DNA from: Prorocentrum cordatum
Taxonomy: Eukaryota > Sar > Dinophyceae > Prorocentrales > Prorocentraceae
Length of the DNA: 64,000 bases
Reading direction: 5' to 3'
NCBI GenBank assembly: GCA_963575745.1
Contig: CAUYUJ010016305.1
Location: 85,001-149,000, forward strand
Shown: piece after piece, positions 10,230 through 20,100 of the stretch
Layout: each line of letters starts with the position of its first letter
Position numbering within the stretch: the first letter of the stretch is position 1
Notes under the pieces: model-generated
Seen by the model: the letters and a program-made list of their open reading frames with translations, nothing else
Databases searched by the model: none
Told to the model about the DNA's origin: nothing
Program-made: the position numbers and the translations under genes

Positions 10230-11522
10230 CGTTATGCATGACACCCGAGGAATTCTCGAGCGATAGCGCGATTGACAAGTAAAGCGTCAAACATCCACAG
10301 CGAGAGCGTGATTCCTGAGTGTCGAGGGCGCGGCGTGATTCCTGAGTGCCGAGGGCGTGGCAACTCCAGTGCCCCCAGCGCGCGCCATCGCCTCGGGTCG
10401 CCGCCCCTCCTGGCCTTCCCGCCCGGGGCGGGCACGAGTGCCGCGGCCTGCTCGCGCCTCTCAGGCGACGTCGAGGCCCTCCTGGGGGTCCTCACCACCC
10501 AGGCTGCCGCCGGCGTGCGCTTGCGACCTCCGCGCTCCCGTTGCCGTGTGCCTCGCGGTGCTTCGGCGCGCCCCGCCGCTGCTCGACCGCTGCCTGACCG
10601 TCCTGCGGCCGCTGGCCAGAGCGAGCGCTCGTGACCTCCTTGCCGGGGAAAGCGCGCGCGCCCGCGGAGGACCCGGAACGGCCAGCGGCCAGGCCCTTGC
10701 CCGCGACAACCAAGCGCGCTTGTGACCCGCAGCTCCTTCCGCCCGCCCACAGCGCGCTTCCATGCCTCAAGCAGTGGCGAAGCGTCCTGGCCTGCCTGTA
10801 GGCCTACCAAGCAGTGTTTTGTTCTAAGACCATCATGTTCTGAGAAAGCTGTTTTTGTTCTCAGGGCACTTCTGGGTTCTACGAACACTACGTGGTAGGC
10901 CTGAAGGAATGCCGGGACGGTCGGTCCCTGCTCAAATGCCGCAGCGGCGCCCTCCGACGGCGTGGGTGTGGTAAGTTGGCTCGCCTGCGCCGGAAGGACA
11001 GCCTCCAAGTCCGTGCCTGGTGCCCCCTGCGGCGGCAGCTCGAGCGAGGAGGGCACGTCCGTCGGCGTTTCAAGTTGCCGTGCTCGCATCCTTGCACTTG
11101 CCGCCCTGGGCCTTAATTACTAGCTGCCGATGTGCTACACTGGCCGTGACTCTGCCGGCGATCGGCCACACGGCCTGGGCCAGGCGACTGAAACTCAGCA
11201 TTTCTGTTGCAGCGCTGGCAGACGCAGCTGGGATCGATGAGACAGTCGGTTCCACTCGCAGCGACCGCACCCACCGCAATGACACCAAAGACAAGAGGCA
11301 CCCGTCTGATCTAGACTTCTGTGTCCATCGACGCCAGGAGCAGAACGAGGGAGCGCCGCGCGGGTACAGGCCCTCCAGCACCGACGTGCAGGCAGAGAAA
11401 TCGGGCTCGGCAGAATGCTCGGCTCCATATTGCTTGAGCATGGGGGCGGAGGAGGAGGGCGACGGAGGAAGGAGGAGGGGACACGCGAAAGCGAGCGGTA
11501 TGTTGCTGGCATGTGTGCCCAA
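10230..11522 (-). pseudogene. Possible minus-strand coding remnant, frameshifted
   Basis: Two minus-strand frames abut near 11070-11090: 11522-11070 and 11089-10232. Their adjoining parts read as moderately complex protein (AVWPIAGRVTASVAHRQLV upstream; VPAFLQAYHVVFVEPRS downstream). After about 10760 the sequence becomes Arg/Gly/Ala-rich. If real, the gene has a frameshift or an intron near 11080. No family motif is visible, and a spurious GC-rich ORF remains possible. Confidence 0.25.
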
Positions 11523-11611
11523 ATTCGGCGGGCGCCTGCTTGTGTATCACGTTTGGTACGGCAAACTGTTCGCCCCTGGCAGAAGCCAGAAACACAAGAG
11601 GACAGGGAAGA

Positions 11612-11776
11612 TCGCGCGGGTGGCAATGGAGGGTGACCTACATGGGGGATGAAGGAAAGGGCCCCAAAGAGGCCCTTTGGGGCCTGCTTTGGAGCCAGCA
11701 TGAGCCATAAAGGACCCCTTCAGGACCCTTTCCCTCACCCCCCAAGTTAGGTCACCCCCCATTACCACCCGCCCGA
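11612..11776. mobile_element. Family E foldback element, copy 1
   Basis: The arms are GGGTGGCAATGGAGGGTGAC at the left and, reverse-complemented, GGGTGGTAATGGGGGGTGAC at the right, with about 50 bp of imperfect inverted repeat continuing into GGAAAGGG. The 165-bp length and a related copy at 16004 make this a non-autonomous element family. No reliable target duplication seen. Confidence 0.7.
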
Positions 11777-11833
11777 GAGGAGTGGGAGGAGAAGGGCATG
11801 GGGAATAAGGGTGAGGAGAGGGGTGAGGAACCG

Positions 11834-11983
11834 GAGGGAAGAAACACACACAAATAATCGTCGAGTCCAGTGCAAATATGTAAAATATGGGAGGTGGAAG
11901 GGGGAGACGCATATCCAGAAAATATTGGAAATATGGGGAATCCTGAGATTAGTGTCTATTCGTTTGTGTGTGTCCCTGGGCCC
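11834..11983. mobile_element. Family F element, copy 1
   Basis: Left end GGGAAGAAACACACACAAAT; right end, reverse-complemented, GGGACACACACAAACGAA. The 150-bp AT-rich interior includes GGGGAATCCTGAGATTAGTG, closely matched at 41613-41635. Three copies in the window (also 41513 and 46867). Confidence 0.65.
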
Positions 11984-12590
11984 TCTCAGGGCAGAGGGGC
12001 GAGGAGTGGGAGGGGAAAGACTCTGACCTCTGACGTCGAGATTCTGTGCACGACGTAGACGCCCAGAGGCCTGGCCTCCTTCGAAAGAGAGGAGAGCCAG
12101 GGTGAAGAACCGATCGCCGTGAAGAGATCACCACGCGGGGGAGTCTTGGAGGGATAAGGAAGAAGAAAGCGATAAGCAGGTGGCGTTCGGGCCCTTAGTG
12201 TGATCGTTTTTTACTCATTGTTTTGCCGATCGGCGCGGGCCCCCAAACCCCCCCATCCCCCTCCCTTGGAGTGGATCTTGGCTGTTTTTTGGCGCCTGTT
12301 TCGAGCGGGTGGAGCCTCCCCCATAATGGGCGCCCTGTTGTAAACAGTCGCATTAAACAGACGTCCAGAGCCAGACCCCCCCCTTTTTCCGCCCAATGTC
12401 GAAACGCCGAAGAAAGAAACGCTTGAAACGCTTACAATCGGGCATCCGGCGCCTGTTCGGGATGGTCCGGTTGCCCCACCAGAAGGCTCTCGGCCAGGCG
12501 CAGCTGTCGGAGAGCAGCCCGAGGCTGGAAGACCGCCGAGCATCGACGAGAACCTCTCGGGAGCCTCGCGACGGGGGTCAATGCAAACGG
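11984..12590. other. Spacer, no gene recognised
   Basis: Unremarkable GC-rich DNA. Open frames on both strands are short and compositionally biased. Confidence 0.4.
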
Positions 12591-12785
12591 GGGTCAACCA
12601 GAGCGCAGGATCCTGGCCAGGGCCGCATTGACCCGGGCTTGGGTGCAAGATCCTGCAGGATCTTGCAGGATCTTTCGCGTTGACCTGGGTTGGGGCGCAG
12701 GATCTTGCAGGATCTTGCAGGATTCTGCGAGGCCTGACTGACCCGGGTCTGGATTGACCCGGGTCAGAAGATTCCGGATCTTTGA
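12590..12785 (+). repeat. Short direct repeats GCAGGATCTT and TTGACCCGGGT
   Basis: GCAGGATC/TTGCAGGATCTT occurs repeatedly (12607-12730) and TTGACCCGGG or CTGACCCGGGTC four times (about 12627-12775). CTGACCCGGGTC contains the palindrome GACCCGGGTC. Confidence 0.7.
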
Positions 12786-12849
12786 GGAGGAGGGGTATCG
12801 GACGGGGCTAGGACGACAATAATCCAGTACAGAGCGTTCCTGAACTCTA

Positions 12850-13074
12850 GGCCTCCTAGATGGGGTCGGAGTAGACGGGGTCAGAAGATCGCGCCGCATC
12901 GCCGATGCATCGGCGATGCATCGGCGATCTGGCTCGATGTGGGGCCCAATTTTATCCACGCCGACGTCGCCAATGAATCGCCGACACAACGCCAAATCGG
13001 TGATGCATTGTCGATGTATCGGCGATGCGGCGAGATCCTCCGACCCCATCTACTCGGACCCCATCTAGGAGGCC
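12850..13074. mobile_element. Family C foldback element with TCTA flanks
   Basis: Both ends start GGCCTCCTAGATGGGGTC when read inward. The inverted repeats extend about 72 bp with roughly eight mismatches by my count. TCTA lies directly outside each end (12846-12849 and 13075-13078), a candidate 4-bp target duplication, and AGAGCGTTCC recurs further out at 12831 and 13089. Each arm ends in the palindrome-like CGCCGATGCATCGGCG. It has no coding capacity, so mobilisation would require a transposase from elsewhere. Confidence 0.8.
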
Positions 13075-13221
13075 TCTATAACGCTTTCAGAGCGTTCCAG
13101 AAGGCGCTGAGAAGGCCGCGGCGCCCGATGCATCCTCCAGAGCTGCGGGATCTCAGGGATTCTCGATTTATCCTCGCCCGATTGCGAAGGCCTTACGGCC
13201 GTGGCCGCCGACCTTGCAGGT

Positions 13222-13222
13222 A

Positions 13223-13264
<42 letters not shown>

Positions 13265-13290
13265 AACGGCGGCGGCGGCGACGACGACGC
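13222..13290 (+). repeat. (GAC)n microsatellite
   Basis: About 14 perfect GAC units, then GGC units, then GAC units, immediately before a TTGG satellite block. Confidence 0.95.
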
Positions 13291-13299
13291 TGACGTGGG

Positions 13300-13940
13300 C
13301 CAGAGTCCTCAGGGATGTTTCTTGGGGTCTCTTCGGAAGTCTCTCGGGGGCCTCAGGGAAGGAATTCTGGGGCCTCGTGAGAGCCTTTGGGGGGCCTCTT
13401 AGGAGCCTCTCGGGGGCCTCTTCGGGCTTCCTGGGGACCTCTTATGGGCCTCTTGGGAACCTCTTGGGGCCTCCTGGGAGCCTCTTGGGTCCGAGGGCTC
13501 GAAGTGTCCGTTCGGGTCCCCCTTCTGGGCACTCTCTTGGAGACGTCTTGGGGGCCTCTTCGGCCGTCTTGGAGGCGTTTTGGGCTATCTTGGGGTCCTC
13601 TTGGGCTGTTTGAGGCTCCCTCTTGGAGACCTCTTGGGCCGTCTTGGGGCGATCTTTGGGGCCTCCTGCGCCGTCTTGGAGCGACGGGAAGTGGAAAAGG
13701 CGAGAACGCCCAAATCGTTTTTGTTTCCCCCCCCCAAAAAAATGGGAATCAATGACTTTGGCCTCTTGGGGCCCTCTCGGGAGTGCTCTTGGGGCGTCCT
13801 GGAGGCCTCCTAGGCAGTCTGGAGGGCGTGAAGGCGTTTTGGACCGATCGTCTGGCGATTGGGGACCCTCTTGGACCGTCTCGGTGGCCTCTTGGGGCTC
13901 TCTTGGCCTGTCTTGGTACTTTCTGAGGCCCTAGGGCCCC
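13300..13940 (+). repeat. TTGG-type satellite block
   Basis: Degenerate GGCCTCTTGGG/GCCGTCTTGG repeats. Includes the island GGGCTCGAAGTGTCCGTTCG near 13495, also present at 19228 and, inverted, near 6640. A second island near 13675-13760 (GGGAAGTGGAAAAGGCGAG, then GGAATCAATGACTTTGGCC) recurs in the main array at 23-25 kb. Confidence 0.8.
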
Positions 13941-14152
13941 CAGGGGGGGATGCGTATCTGCCCCCCCCCTGGGATCACCCCCCCAGACGGGGGAGAGATC
14001 AAAGGTAATGGATTTCCCTTCGACTCTTCTCTCGCTGACAAGCTTGAGGAGGAGGGTGCAGGGAAAGGGGGCGACGGAGACGACGACTGGCGGAGACGAC
14101 GACTCGAACAGACAAGCCCCTCACACACGCCGACAGGGTCGGCGGATGACAG
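13941..14152 (+). repeat. Dispersed repeat N, copy 1
   Basis: GGGATCACCCCCC, GAGATCAAAGG, TTCCCTTCGACTC and CGACAGGGTCGGCGGATG occur here in the same order as at 26590-26885. The spacing differs, so one copy carries internal insertions or deletions. Confidence 0.65.
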
Positions 14153-14427
14153 GAAGCGTCTTCGAGGTACGAGAAGCGAGCTGGACGTTGTGTGGCTGAA
14201 TCTGCATGTTTGTCTTCGTCCTGGCTTCGTCTTACAAGGCTTGTAGGATCTGAGGAAGAGGACGACAGGGAGTGGAACTGGTCCCCGGCGACGCCGCGAG
14301 GCGGCCCCGCGCGGCCGTGGAGACGCCCAGCGCTTCGCTGATCGGGACGCAGAGGTCGCCCGCGGCGGGGAGCTCCAGGGCGCGAGCCCCGTCTTCAGCA
14401 GTCAGGGAGGAGGCGGCGAGGAGAAGG

Positions 14428-15095
14428 CAGCGAGGAGGAGGAGGAGGTAGAGGTAGAAGGACCGAGGAGAAGGAGGAGGAGGGAGTAAGAGGCGGGGGAG
14501 GAGGAGGAGGAGGAGGAGGGGGAGGAGGACGACGACGACGACGACCAGGAGGAGGACGAGAAGGAAGACGTGGAGGAGCAGGCGTAGCAGGAGGACGTGG
14601 CTCCGTGGCGCGAGCCCCTCTTTCGGCATCGCAGGAGGAGGAGGAGGAGGGGAGGAGGATGACGAGGTAGCGAGTAGGAGGAGGAGGAGGAGGAGGAGGA
14701 GGAGGAGGAGGAGGAGGAGGAGGAGGAGGCAGAGGTAGCGAGGAGGAGGAGGCGGAGGAGGAGGAGGAGGAGGAGTAGGAGGCAGAGGTAGCGAGGAGAA
14801 GGAGGAGGTAGCGAGGATAGCGAATAGCAGGAGGAGGAGGAGGAGGAGGGAGTAAGTGGAGGAGGAGGAGGAGGAGGAGGTAGCGAGGAGAAGGAGGAGG
14901 AGGAGGAGGAGGAGGAGGAAGATGAGGACGAGGAGGAGAAGGAGGAGGAGGAAGAAGAACGCCACATGCGTGAGCGTAAGGTCTGGCCAACGCACAAAGA
15001 GGAGGAGGTGGCGAGGAGGAGGATGAGGAGGAGGCAGCGAGGAGGTTCAGGATGAGGAGGCCGCGAGGAGGAGGAGGAACAGGGGGAGGAGGAAG
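14428..15095 (+). repeat. Long (GGA)n-rich purine tract
   Basis: About 650 bp of GGA triplets with AGC/TAG/GAC interruptions; almost every purine is on one strand. Open frames on both strands simply read Glu/Gly or Ser/Pro/Leu runs. Confidence 0.95.
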
Positions 15096-15335
15096 TGTGG
15101 GCTAACGGGGCGATATGGGGGCGATGCATCCCCCAAAAAAACCTATACTCGGCGGGAGGGCGAGGGGGGGAAGTGAGAAGAAGAAGGCTATCTCAGAAGG
15201 CGGCGGTGCTTCTCAGAAGCCCTCCGGCCCTCTGAGAAGTTTCCTGCGTCTTCGAGACAGGCCCAGGATCTTCTCAGAAGGCCGTCCTACTTCCTACTGG
15301 GGCTCGCCGCCGAACGTTTGAGGTCTCTCTCTTGC

Positions 15336-15496
15336 AGTCAACCCGCATAGTAAGGATGGGCAACCTTCCCAAGGGTACCCTTGCATCCTTGCATCCTCGG
15401 CCCATCCCTGACCGCTTTCGCTGGCCGCGCCCCGCCCCCAAGGCGTCGGCATGGCCTTCCAAGGCCCTTGCATCGTCCTTACTATCCGGGTCGACT
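15336..15496. mobile_element. Family H MITE-like element, copy 1
   Basis: Left end AGTCAACCCGCATAGTAAGG; right end, reverse-complemented, AGTCGACCCGGATAGTAAGG: 18 of 20 positions match. The 161-bp interior shares GCTGGCCGCGCCCCGC and TTCCAAGGCCCTTGCATC with the copy at 38156. Confidence 0.8.
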
Positions 15497-15574
15497 ATAG
15501 GGTTTCAAGGTCATGTCACGGTCTGTCACCGCACCGTTTTGGGACCCCTACGAGGAACGGGGGGGGCAGGACTC

Positions 15575-15790
15575 ATTTCGAACCTTCCGATTCGATTTGG
15601 TTCGATTTCGATGGCTTCCAGTTCCGATTCGATTTGTTTTCGGAGTCCGATTTGGGCTCCGATTTTCCCATGGAGACCTACATGCCGATCTCCGCCGATT
15701 CGACTTTCCCGGACTCGGCTGCCGACTTCCACCGATCCGATCCATGTCGATCGCCGATATGCCTTGTCGATGCGATGTCGATGCTGAGCT
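15575..15790 (+). repeat. Dispersed repeat O, copy 1
   Basis: Rich in TTCGATTT and CCGATTCG words. It shares the ordered words TTCGATTTCGAT, GACTCGGCTGCCGACTTCC and CCGATCCGATCCATG-like sequence with 44930-45070. Confidence 0.6.
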
Positions 15791-16003
15791 CTCCGAAGGG
15801 GGGGGACGGGCGGAGGCTCGAGGCAGGAAGGGTTGCGTGAGCGTAGACTGTCGGAGGGGCCGCGCGGATGATGCCTCGGACTGGCGCCCCCAGGGGGGCC
15901 CCCTCGGGGGCCCGGCGCCGAGAGTTTTGAGAAGGGGGCCTCGGGAGCGTGAGAACACGATTCGGGATGGGAAGCCGGTCCCGGGGAATGGGTCGAGGCC
16001 TTT

Positions 16004-16172
16004 GTCGGGCGGATGCTAAGGGGGGGGTGGCCCAGATGGGGGGTGAAGAACAGGAGCCTTTTTGGGCCCCTTTTGGCGCCAGCAGGTGCCCTAAAGGAGC
16101 CCTGAAGGGCCCCTTTTAGCGCCCTTGTCCTCACCCTCCATGTGGGTCACACCCCATTGGCACCCGCCCGAC
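16004..16172. mobile_element. Family E foldback element, copy 2
   Basis: Outer ends GTCGGGCGG... and, inverted, GTCGGGCGGGTGCCAATGGG; the centre contains GAGCCTTTTTGGGCCCC and the inverted GGGCCCC. Internal GCGCCAGCA and CCTAAAGGA words match the first copy's GAGCCAGCA and CATAAAGGA at equivalent positions. Confidence 0.7.
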
Positions 16173-16744
16173 TCTGGGGGTCGACGTTGCGAAAAGAACG
16201 CGACGTCGGGGCGCCAGGGTGTCATGGACGCGAGCCTGCCGCGACCCTGGGCCTCTCTTGGAGCGTCGTGGACCTGATGTGCCTTAAGGAGGGCCGAAGT
16301 TGCCCGTAGGCGGCCCGAAAATGGAAGGGGGGGACCAGCATTCTGACCCAGGACTCCCCCCCAGGACCTCCCCCAGGACCCCCCCCAGGTTATGTTGCTC
16401 CCGTCACACTTAAGGACCACATCCCAGAAATAATTTCGAGCACCCGGAAAAGTGTCGAAACAGTGTCGGACGAGTGTCTCCCAGGGCCCGACACGTGAAA
16501 ACCTTCGAGTGTCCTTTTTTCCTTTTGGTGCTCGAGACTCTTTCTGGTGATCAAGGCTAAAGTAGGTTGGAGCTTCAGAACCCCGGGACCCAACCCCGCG
16601 CGAGCGCCCGCCGAGGTCGTCCCTCGACGCCACGCCGCGTCCCACGCCGGGCTCCGCCGCCAGCATCCAGTTCCGGAGGGGCGCGGCCGGCGGGCAGCGC
16701 GGGCGCTCCGCCAGGGGGCGCGAAAGATGAATTTGTAGACAAGT
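16173..16744. other. Spacer, no gene recognised
   Basis: Includes a C-rich CCCCCAGGACC repeat (16365-16390). Open frames here are short and unsupported. Confidence 0.4.
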
Positions 16745-16890
16745 CAGTATCGTTTCAGCGACCCCTAACGGGGAAGCTCAAGACTCGAGTGCGCCGGAAC
16801 TCGGGTTTGCCGACGCTTTTTGACGAGCGCGTCCTGGATTTTGACGGTCCCGTTTTCGTGGGACGTTTGCAGCGGGAGTTCAGCGACCCT
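16745..16890 (+). repeat. Family I, partial copy
   Basis: AAGACTCGAGTGCGCCGGAA, CGTCCTGGATTTTGACGG and GGACGTTTGCAGCGGGAG match 40280-40375 in order. The opposite arm present at 40430-40492 is not recognisable here, so this looks truncated. Confidence 0.7.
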
Positions 16891-16916
16891 TATCCCCACT
16901 CGCACCCCCATTCGCA

Positions 16917-16973
16917 TACCCGAAGAACGCCCTAAACATAAACTGTCGAAGCTCCGCGCGGATTTCTTGGAAT
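16917..16973 (+). repeat. Family D single arm
   Basis: CGAAGAACGCCCTAAACATA then TCCGCGCGGATTTCTTGG matches the left arm of the family D palindromes at 39555 and 42116. Instead of the second arm, a CAG microsatellite follows at 16985. Confidence 0.7.
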
Positions 16974-16979
16974 TTCACC

Positions 16980-16984
<5 letters not shown>

Positions 16985-17016
<32 letters not shown>

Positions 17017-17023
17017 GCAGCAG
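16985..17023 (+). repeat. (CAG)n microsatellite
   Basis: About twelve CAG units with one AAG interruption. Confidence 0.95.
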
Positions 17024-17079
17024 GGGAGGAAGGGCCGCAGAAAAGCACGGCCAGGCCCGTGGGGCGAGAGCTAAGGGCT

Positions 17080-17258
17080 AAGTTGCGCACCACCTTCCCC
17101 GCGGCCCTCCAATCAAGGGAGGATAAGCCGCCCAGACCGGACAATTGGCGTCTACTGAACGGCCTTGCCCTGTTCCAGTCCTTCTTTGGGCGCGTGTACT
17201 AAACGGCCTCGCTGGTCGGGGTGGTTACTGTGGGGGTGGATATGTTGCCCTCTATGGT
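17080..17258 (+). repeat. Family J repeat, copy 1
   Basis: GGACCGGACAATTGACG-like, TACTAAACGGCC, GGTCGGGGTGGTTACTG and GCCCTCTA words match 40590-40735 in order. The relation of copy I to copy J is the same at both loci. Confidence 0.75.
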
Positions 17259-17263
17259 GTTCG

Positions 17264-17461
17264 TTCGGGCCGGGCGAAAGGGGGGGATTGGGAAAGGGGG
17301 GGGTACGAAATTTGCTGCATGCAGCTGGTTTCGGCCTCACCGAGGGGCCCATTCCTCGATACATAGCCGCTTCCGGCGCCGGGAGGCGCCGGGAAAATCA
17401 GTTACGTGAGCTGATTCTCAAACCCCCCCTTTGCTATCCCCCCCTTTCGCCCGACCCGATT
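17264..17461. mobile_element. Family K foldback element
   Basis: Left arm CGGGCCGGGCGAAAGGGGGG; right arm, reverse-complemented, CGGGTCGGGCGAAAGGGGGG. The arms run about 45 bp with some mismatches. One copy in the window, abutting family J. Confidence 0.65.
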
Positions 17462-17604
17462 CGTGCTTGCGGGACGGAGGCGGAGCACGAGGAGGGCCCG
17501 AGGTGAGGCCCGGGCCACCATGAGCACCATCCGTGGTCGACGGGGCCGCGCGCCAGGCACGAGCAGAAAGCGCCGCTCATCGACCACGGGCGACACTTGC
17601 AAAG

Positions 17605-17905
17605 AGGGGGGGGGGGGTAGGAGGAGGAGGAGGAGGAGGAAAAACAGGAGGAGGAGGAGAAACAGGAGGAGGAGAAACAGGAGGAGGAGAAACAGGAGGA
17701 GGAGGAGAAACAGGAGGAGAAACAGGAGGAGGAGAAACAGGAGGAGGAGGAGAAGGAGAAGGGGGAGGAGGAGGGGGAGGGGGAGGAGGGGAGGAGGAGT
17801 AGTGAGGAGGAGGAGGAGGAGGAGAAACAGGAGGAGGAGGAGGAGAAGGCGAAGGCGGAGGAGGAGGAGGGGGAGGGGGGAGGGGAAGTGGGAGGGGGAG
17901 GAGTT
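17605..17905 (+). repeat. (GGA)n with GAAACA interruptions
   Basis: Purine tract of GGA/GAG triplets interspersed with regularly placed GAAACAGGAGGA units. Confidence 0.95.
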
Positions 17906-18488
17906 CTCCCTTCGATGATCCTCTGGACGCGTGTCAGCCCAGCGTGTATGCGTTTATCCCGTTAAGCTCCTGCGTCGCACCGGAGGGCTTTGGTGGCCAA
18001 GTACACGCTGGCGCTCACGCGCGTTCTCAGGATGCTCGGTCTCCGCAGGGGGCCACAGCGTAGAGGAGGGGGCGCGCCCGAGGATCGGGCGGGTCGCAGG
18101 CTTGATCGACAAGGCCCGCTGGCCGCGCCGCTGCCGCCGACTCTTTCCTCCGCCCATCCCTCTCGGCAGCAACGATCGGGCGTTGTCATAGGTTCATTGC
18201 GGTTTTTCCAGCTTGTGGCCCTCCCGTCGTGGTCGCGGCCAACGAGCTCGTGCCGGTGGGGCCGCTGGCGGGAGGTGGTGGCAGTGGAGAACGAGGGGCA
18301 ACGATAGGGGGAAGACAACAGGTTCGAAGGTCGAGGTTTTAGGTTTTCGGGAGTTTTCGTCTGATCTCGGCAGTTGTCTGGCCTCGGGATGCTCTCCAGC
18401 AGCTGCGCCTCGCTGAGAGCGTTCCCGGGGGTGCCCGGGTCGTCCTGAACGGCCGCCAGAGAGCCGAGTTATGATCCGAAAGCCACGT
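17906..18488. other. Spacer, no gene recognised
   Basis: Open frames on both strands overlap one another and lack motifs. Confidence 0.4.
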
Positions 18489-18690
18489 GGCAACGTCAGG
18501 GGGGATAGGCCCAGGAGGGAGTGCATCGACCCCCAATCGCCCTCTCATCGCCGATAGGGGACCGGATTGGCCACCCCGCCCTGGAACGTGCGGGTTTGCT
18601 GTCGGGGCCCGATCGCCGATCTATTGGCGGTGCATCGCCGATTCTAGCTCGATGCCCCCCTTGGGCCCGTCTCCCCGATCGTTTGTCCTC
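18489..18690. mobile_element. Family G foldback element, copy 1
   Basis: Left end GGCAACGTCAGGGGGGATAG; right end, reverse-complemented, GGACAAACGATCGGGGAGAC. Interior: GTGCATCGACCCCCAATCGC, GGAACGTGCGG and ATCGCCGATCTATTGGCGG, all found again in the copy at 45157. Confidence 0.65.
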
Positions 18691-19021
18691 ATCAGTCCCG
18701 TCCTCCCCGCCCCTCTTCCTGTTTCATGTTTATGTGGTTTTCCCTTATAACACGCTAGACTCGTAAGTAATGCGGCTTGGGATGTTGCGATCATCGTCAC
18801 TTGTCCTCCGATATTCCCGCCCCACTCCGTTTCTCCTCGCTTGTCTCCATGTCAATGTTGGCTCGAATCGCGGATGCCGAGGGGCCAGTTCTCGCGCGGC
18901 CACGCGAGGGCAATGACCTGGCAGGTTTATCCAAATATTGAAGCAGAGGGCTTGTCTTTGGAGGGAATCCATGTATGAACCGGTCATGTGCAACGGTTGC
19001 CTGTTTAGATATTTGGTTACC

Positions 19022-19400
19022 TTCGCCCCATCCCGCCACCGCGCCTGGGTTGTAGGTCAGAGGCGTTGGGGATGCCTGTCGCAATCTCTTGGGAGGCCTT
19101 TTCAGAAGTTTCTTGGGTATTGGATTCGGGTGCCTTTGGGGCCTCTTCGCCTGATTTGGGCAATGTTGGGAGCCTCCTGGAGCTTGTGGGGGGCCTCTCG
19201 GGGGTCTGCTGGCGGTCCCCCATCATGGGGCAAAGGGCTCGAAATGTCGGTTCGTGTTCCCCCTCTGGGGACCCTCTTGGGCCGTCTTTGGGGTTTGTTG
19301 GGCCTTCTTGGGGCCATCTTGAACCGTCTGGGGATGCGCTTGAGGGCCTCTTTGGCCACCTTGAGGCAGTCTCGGGGCTGTATTAGGCAGTCTCAAAGGG
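19022..19400 (+). repeat. TTGG-type satellite block with conserved left border
   Basis: Begins with CATCCCGCCACCGCGCCTGG, which also stands at the left edge of the block at 25318. Then GGCCTCTTGG-type repeats with the GGGCTCGAAATGTCGGTTCG island at 19228. Confidence 0.75.
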
Positions 19401-19495
19401 TCGACAAACCGAAAAGGCGAGAGCACGAACAGCCAGCCTTCAAAACCTCGGGAACACATAGTGATTCTTGGGCTTACGCCGCACCGCCTGTGTGT

Positions 19496-19660
19496 GAAGT
19501 CCGTTCAGTTCCCTATTACATTCCTCCCGCAACTGTACTGGCTCAGGCACTGGTAAACTGAACTTGGTGCGCCGCTCGCTGCGCAGTGCCCAGGAGAAGA
19601 AACCTCTAACAACGGACCCCATACAGGAACGGCCCCTCGGCCGTCTCCCTGTATACACAG
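19496..19660 (+). repeat. Dispersed repeat P, copy 1
   Basis: GAAGTCCGTTCAGTTCCCTA through CCGTCTCCCTGTATACAC matches 22678-22860 closely. The minus strand reads a similar peptide (RSERRTKFSLP here, RSEQRARFSLP there), hinting at an old coding origin. Confidence 0.75.
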
Positions 19661-20100
19661 GCTATCAGCCTTCTCTTAACCGCTTCTTGTTGTTGCCATT
19701 CGCGTCATCTTGGATTCCGCCGCTTGGCGTCACCACTTCGTTGTGTTGCCTTCAAGCGTGCGTTCTCCTCGACGGCGTATGCTAGCAATGGCATCATGGA
19801 GAGGGCACAAGAAACTATGACGCCCATCTCCCCCCCTCTCAGGCGACGGCAGTGCCGCGTCTCTTGCGGCGGCTCTCGGGGAATGTCTACCTGATTATCC
19901 GACGTCTCCGCCGCTTCCCTCCCGCACGCCACGCCCCTCGCGACAACGGCTGGATTCGCCTCCCGCGGGGCCTGATACATCCGACCCGTCGGTGGCTACA
20001 CCCGCAGTTGTCACGTCTGTCGTCGGAGCCGACCTTCGGCTTCACTACGCCTGCTGTCTCACCACCCTCCTTCGCTGAGACGCCGGCCGCAGCCCCTCAC
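19661..20100. other. Spacer, no gene recognised
   Basis: No motif recognised. It leads into the coiled-coil remnant below, whose true 5' limit is unclear. Confidence 0.35.

Noticed and set aside
14232-15129. Pro/Ser-rich minus-strand frames of about 240 codons
   Set aside because: They are the complement of a GGA microsatellite.
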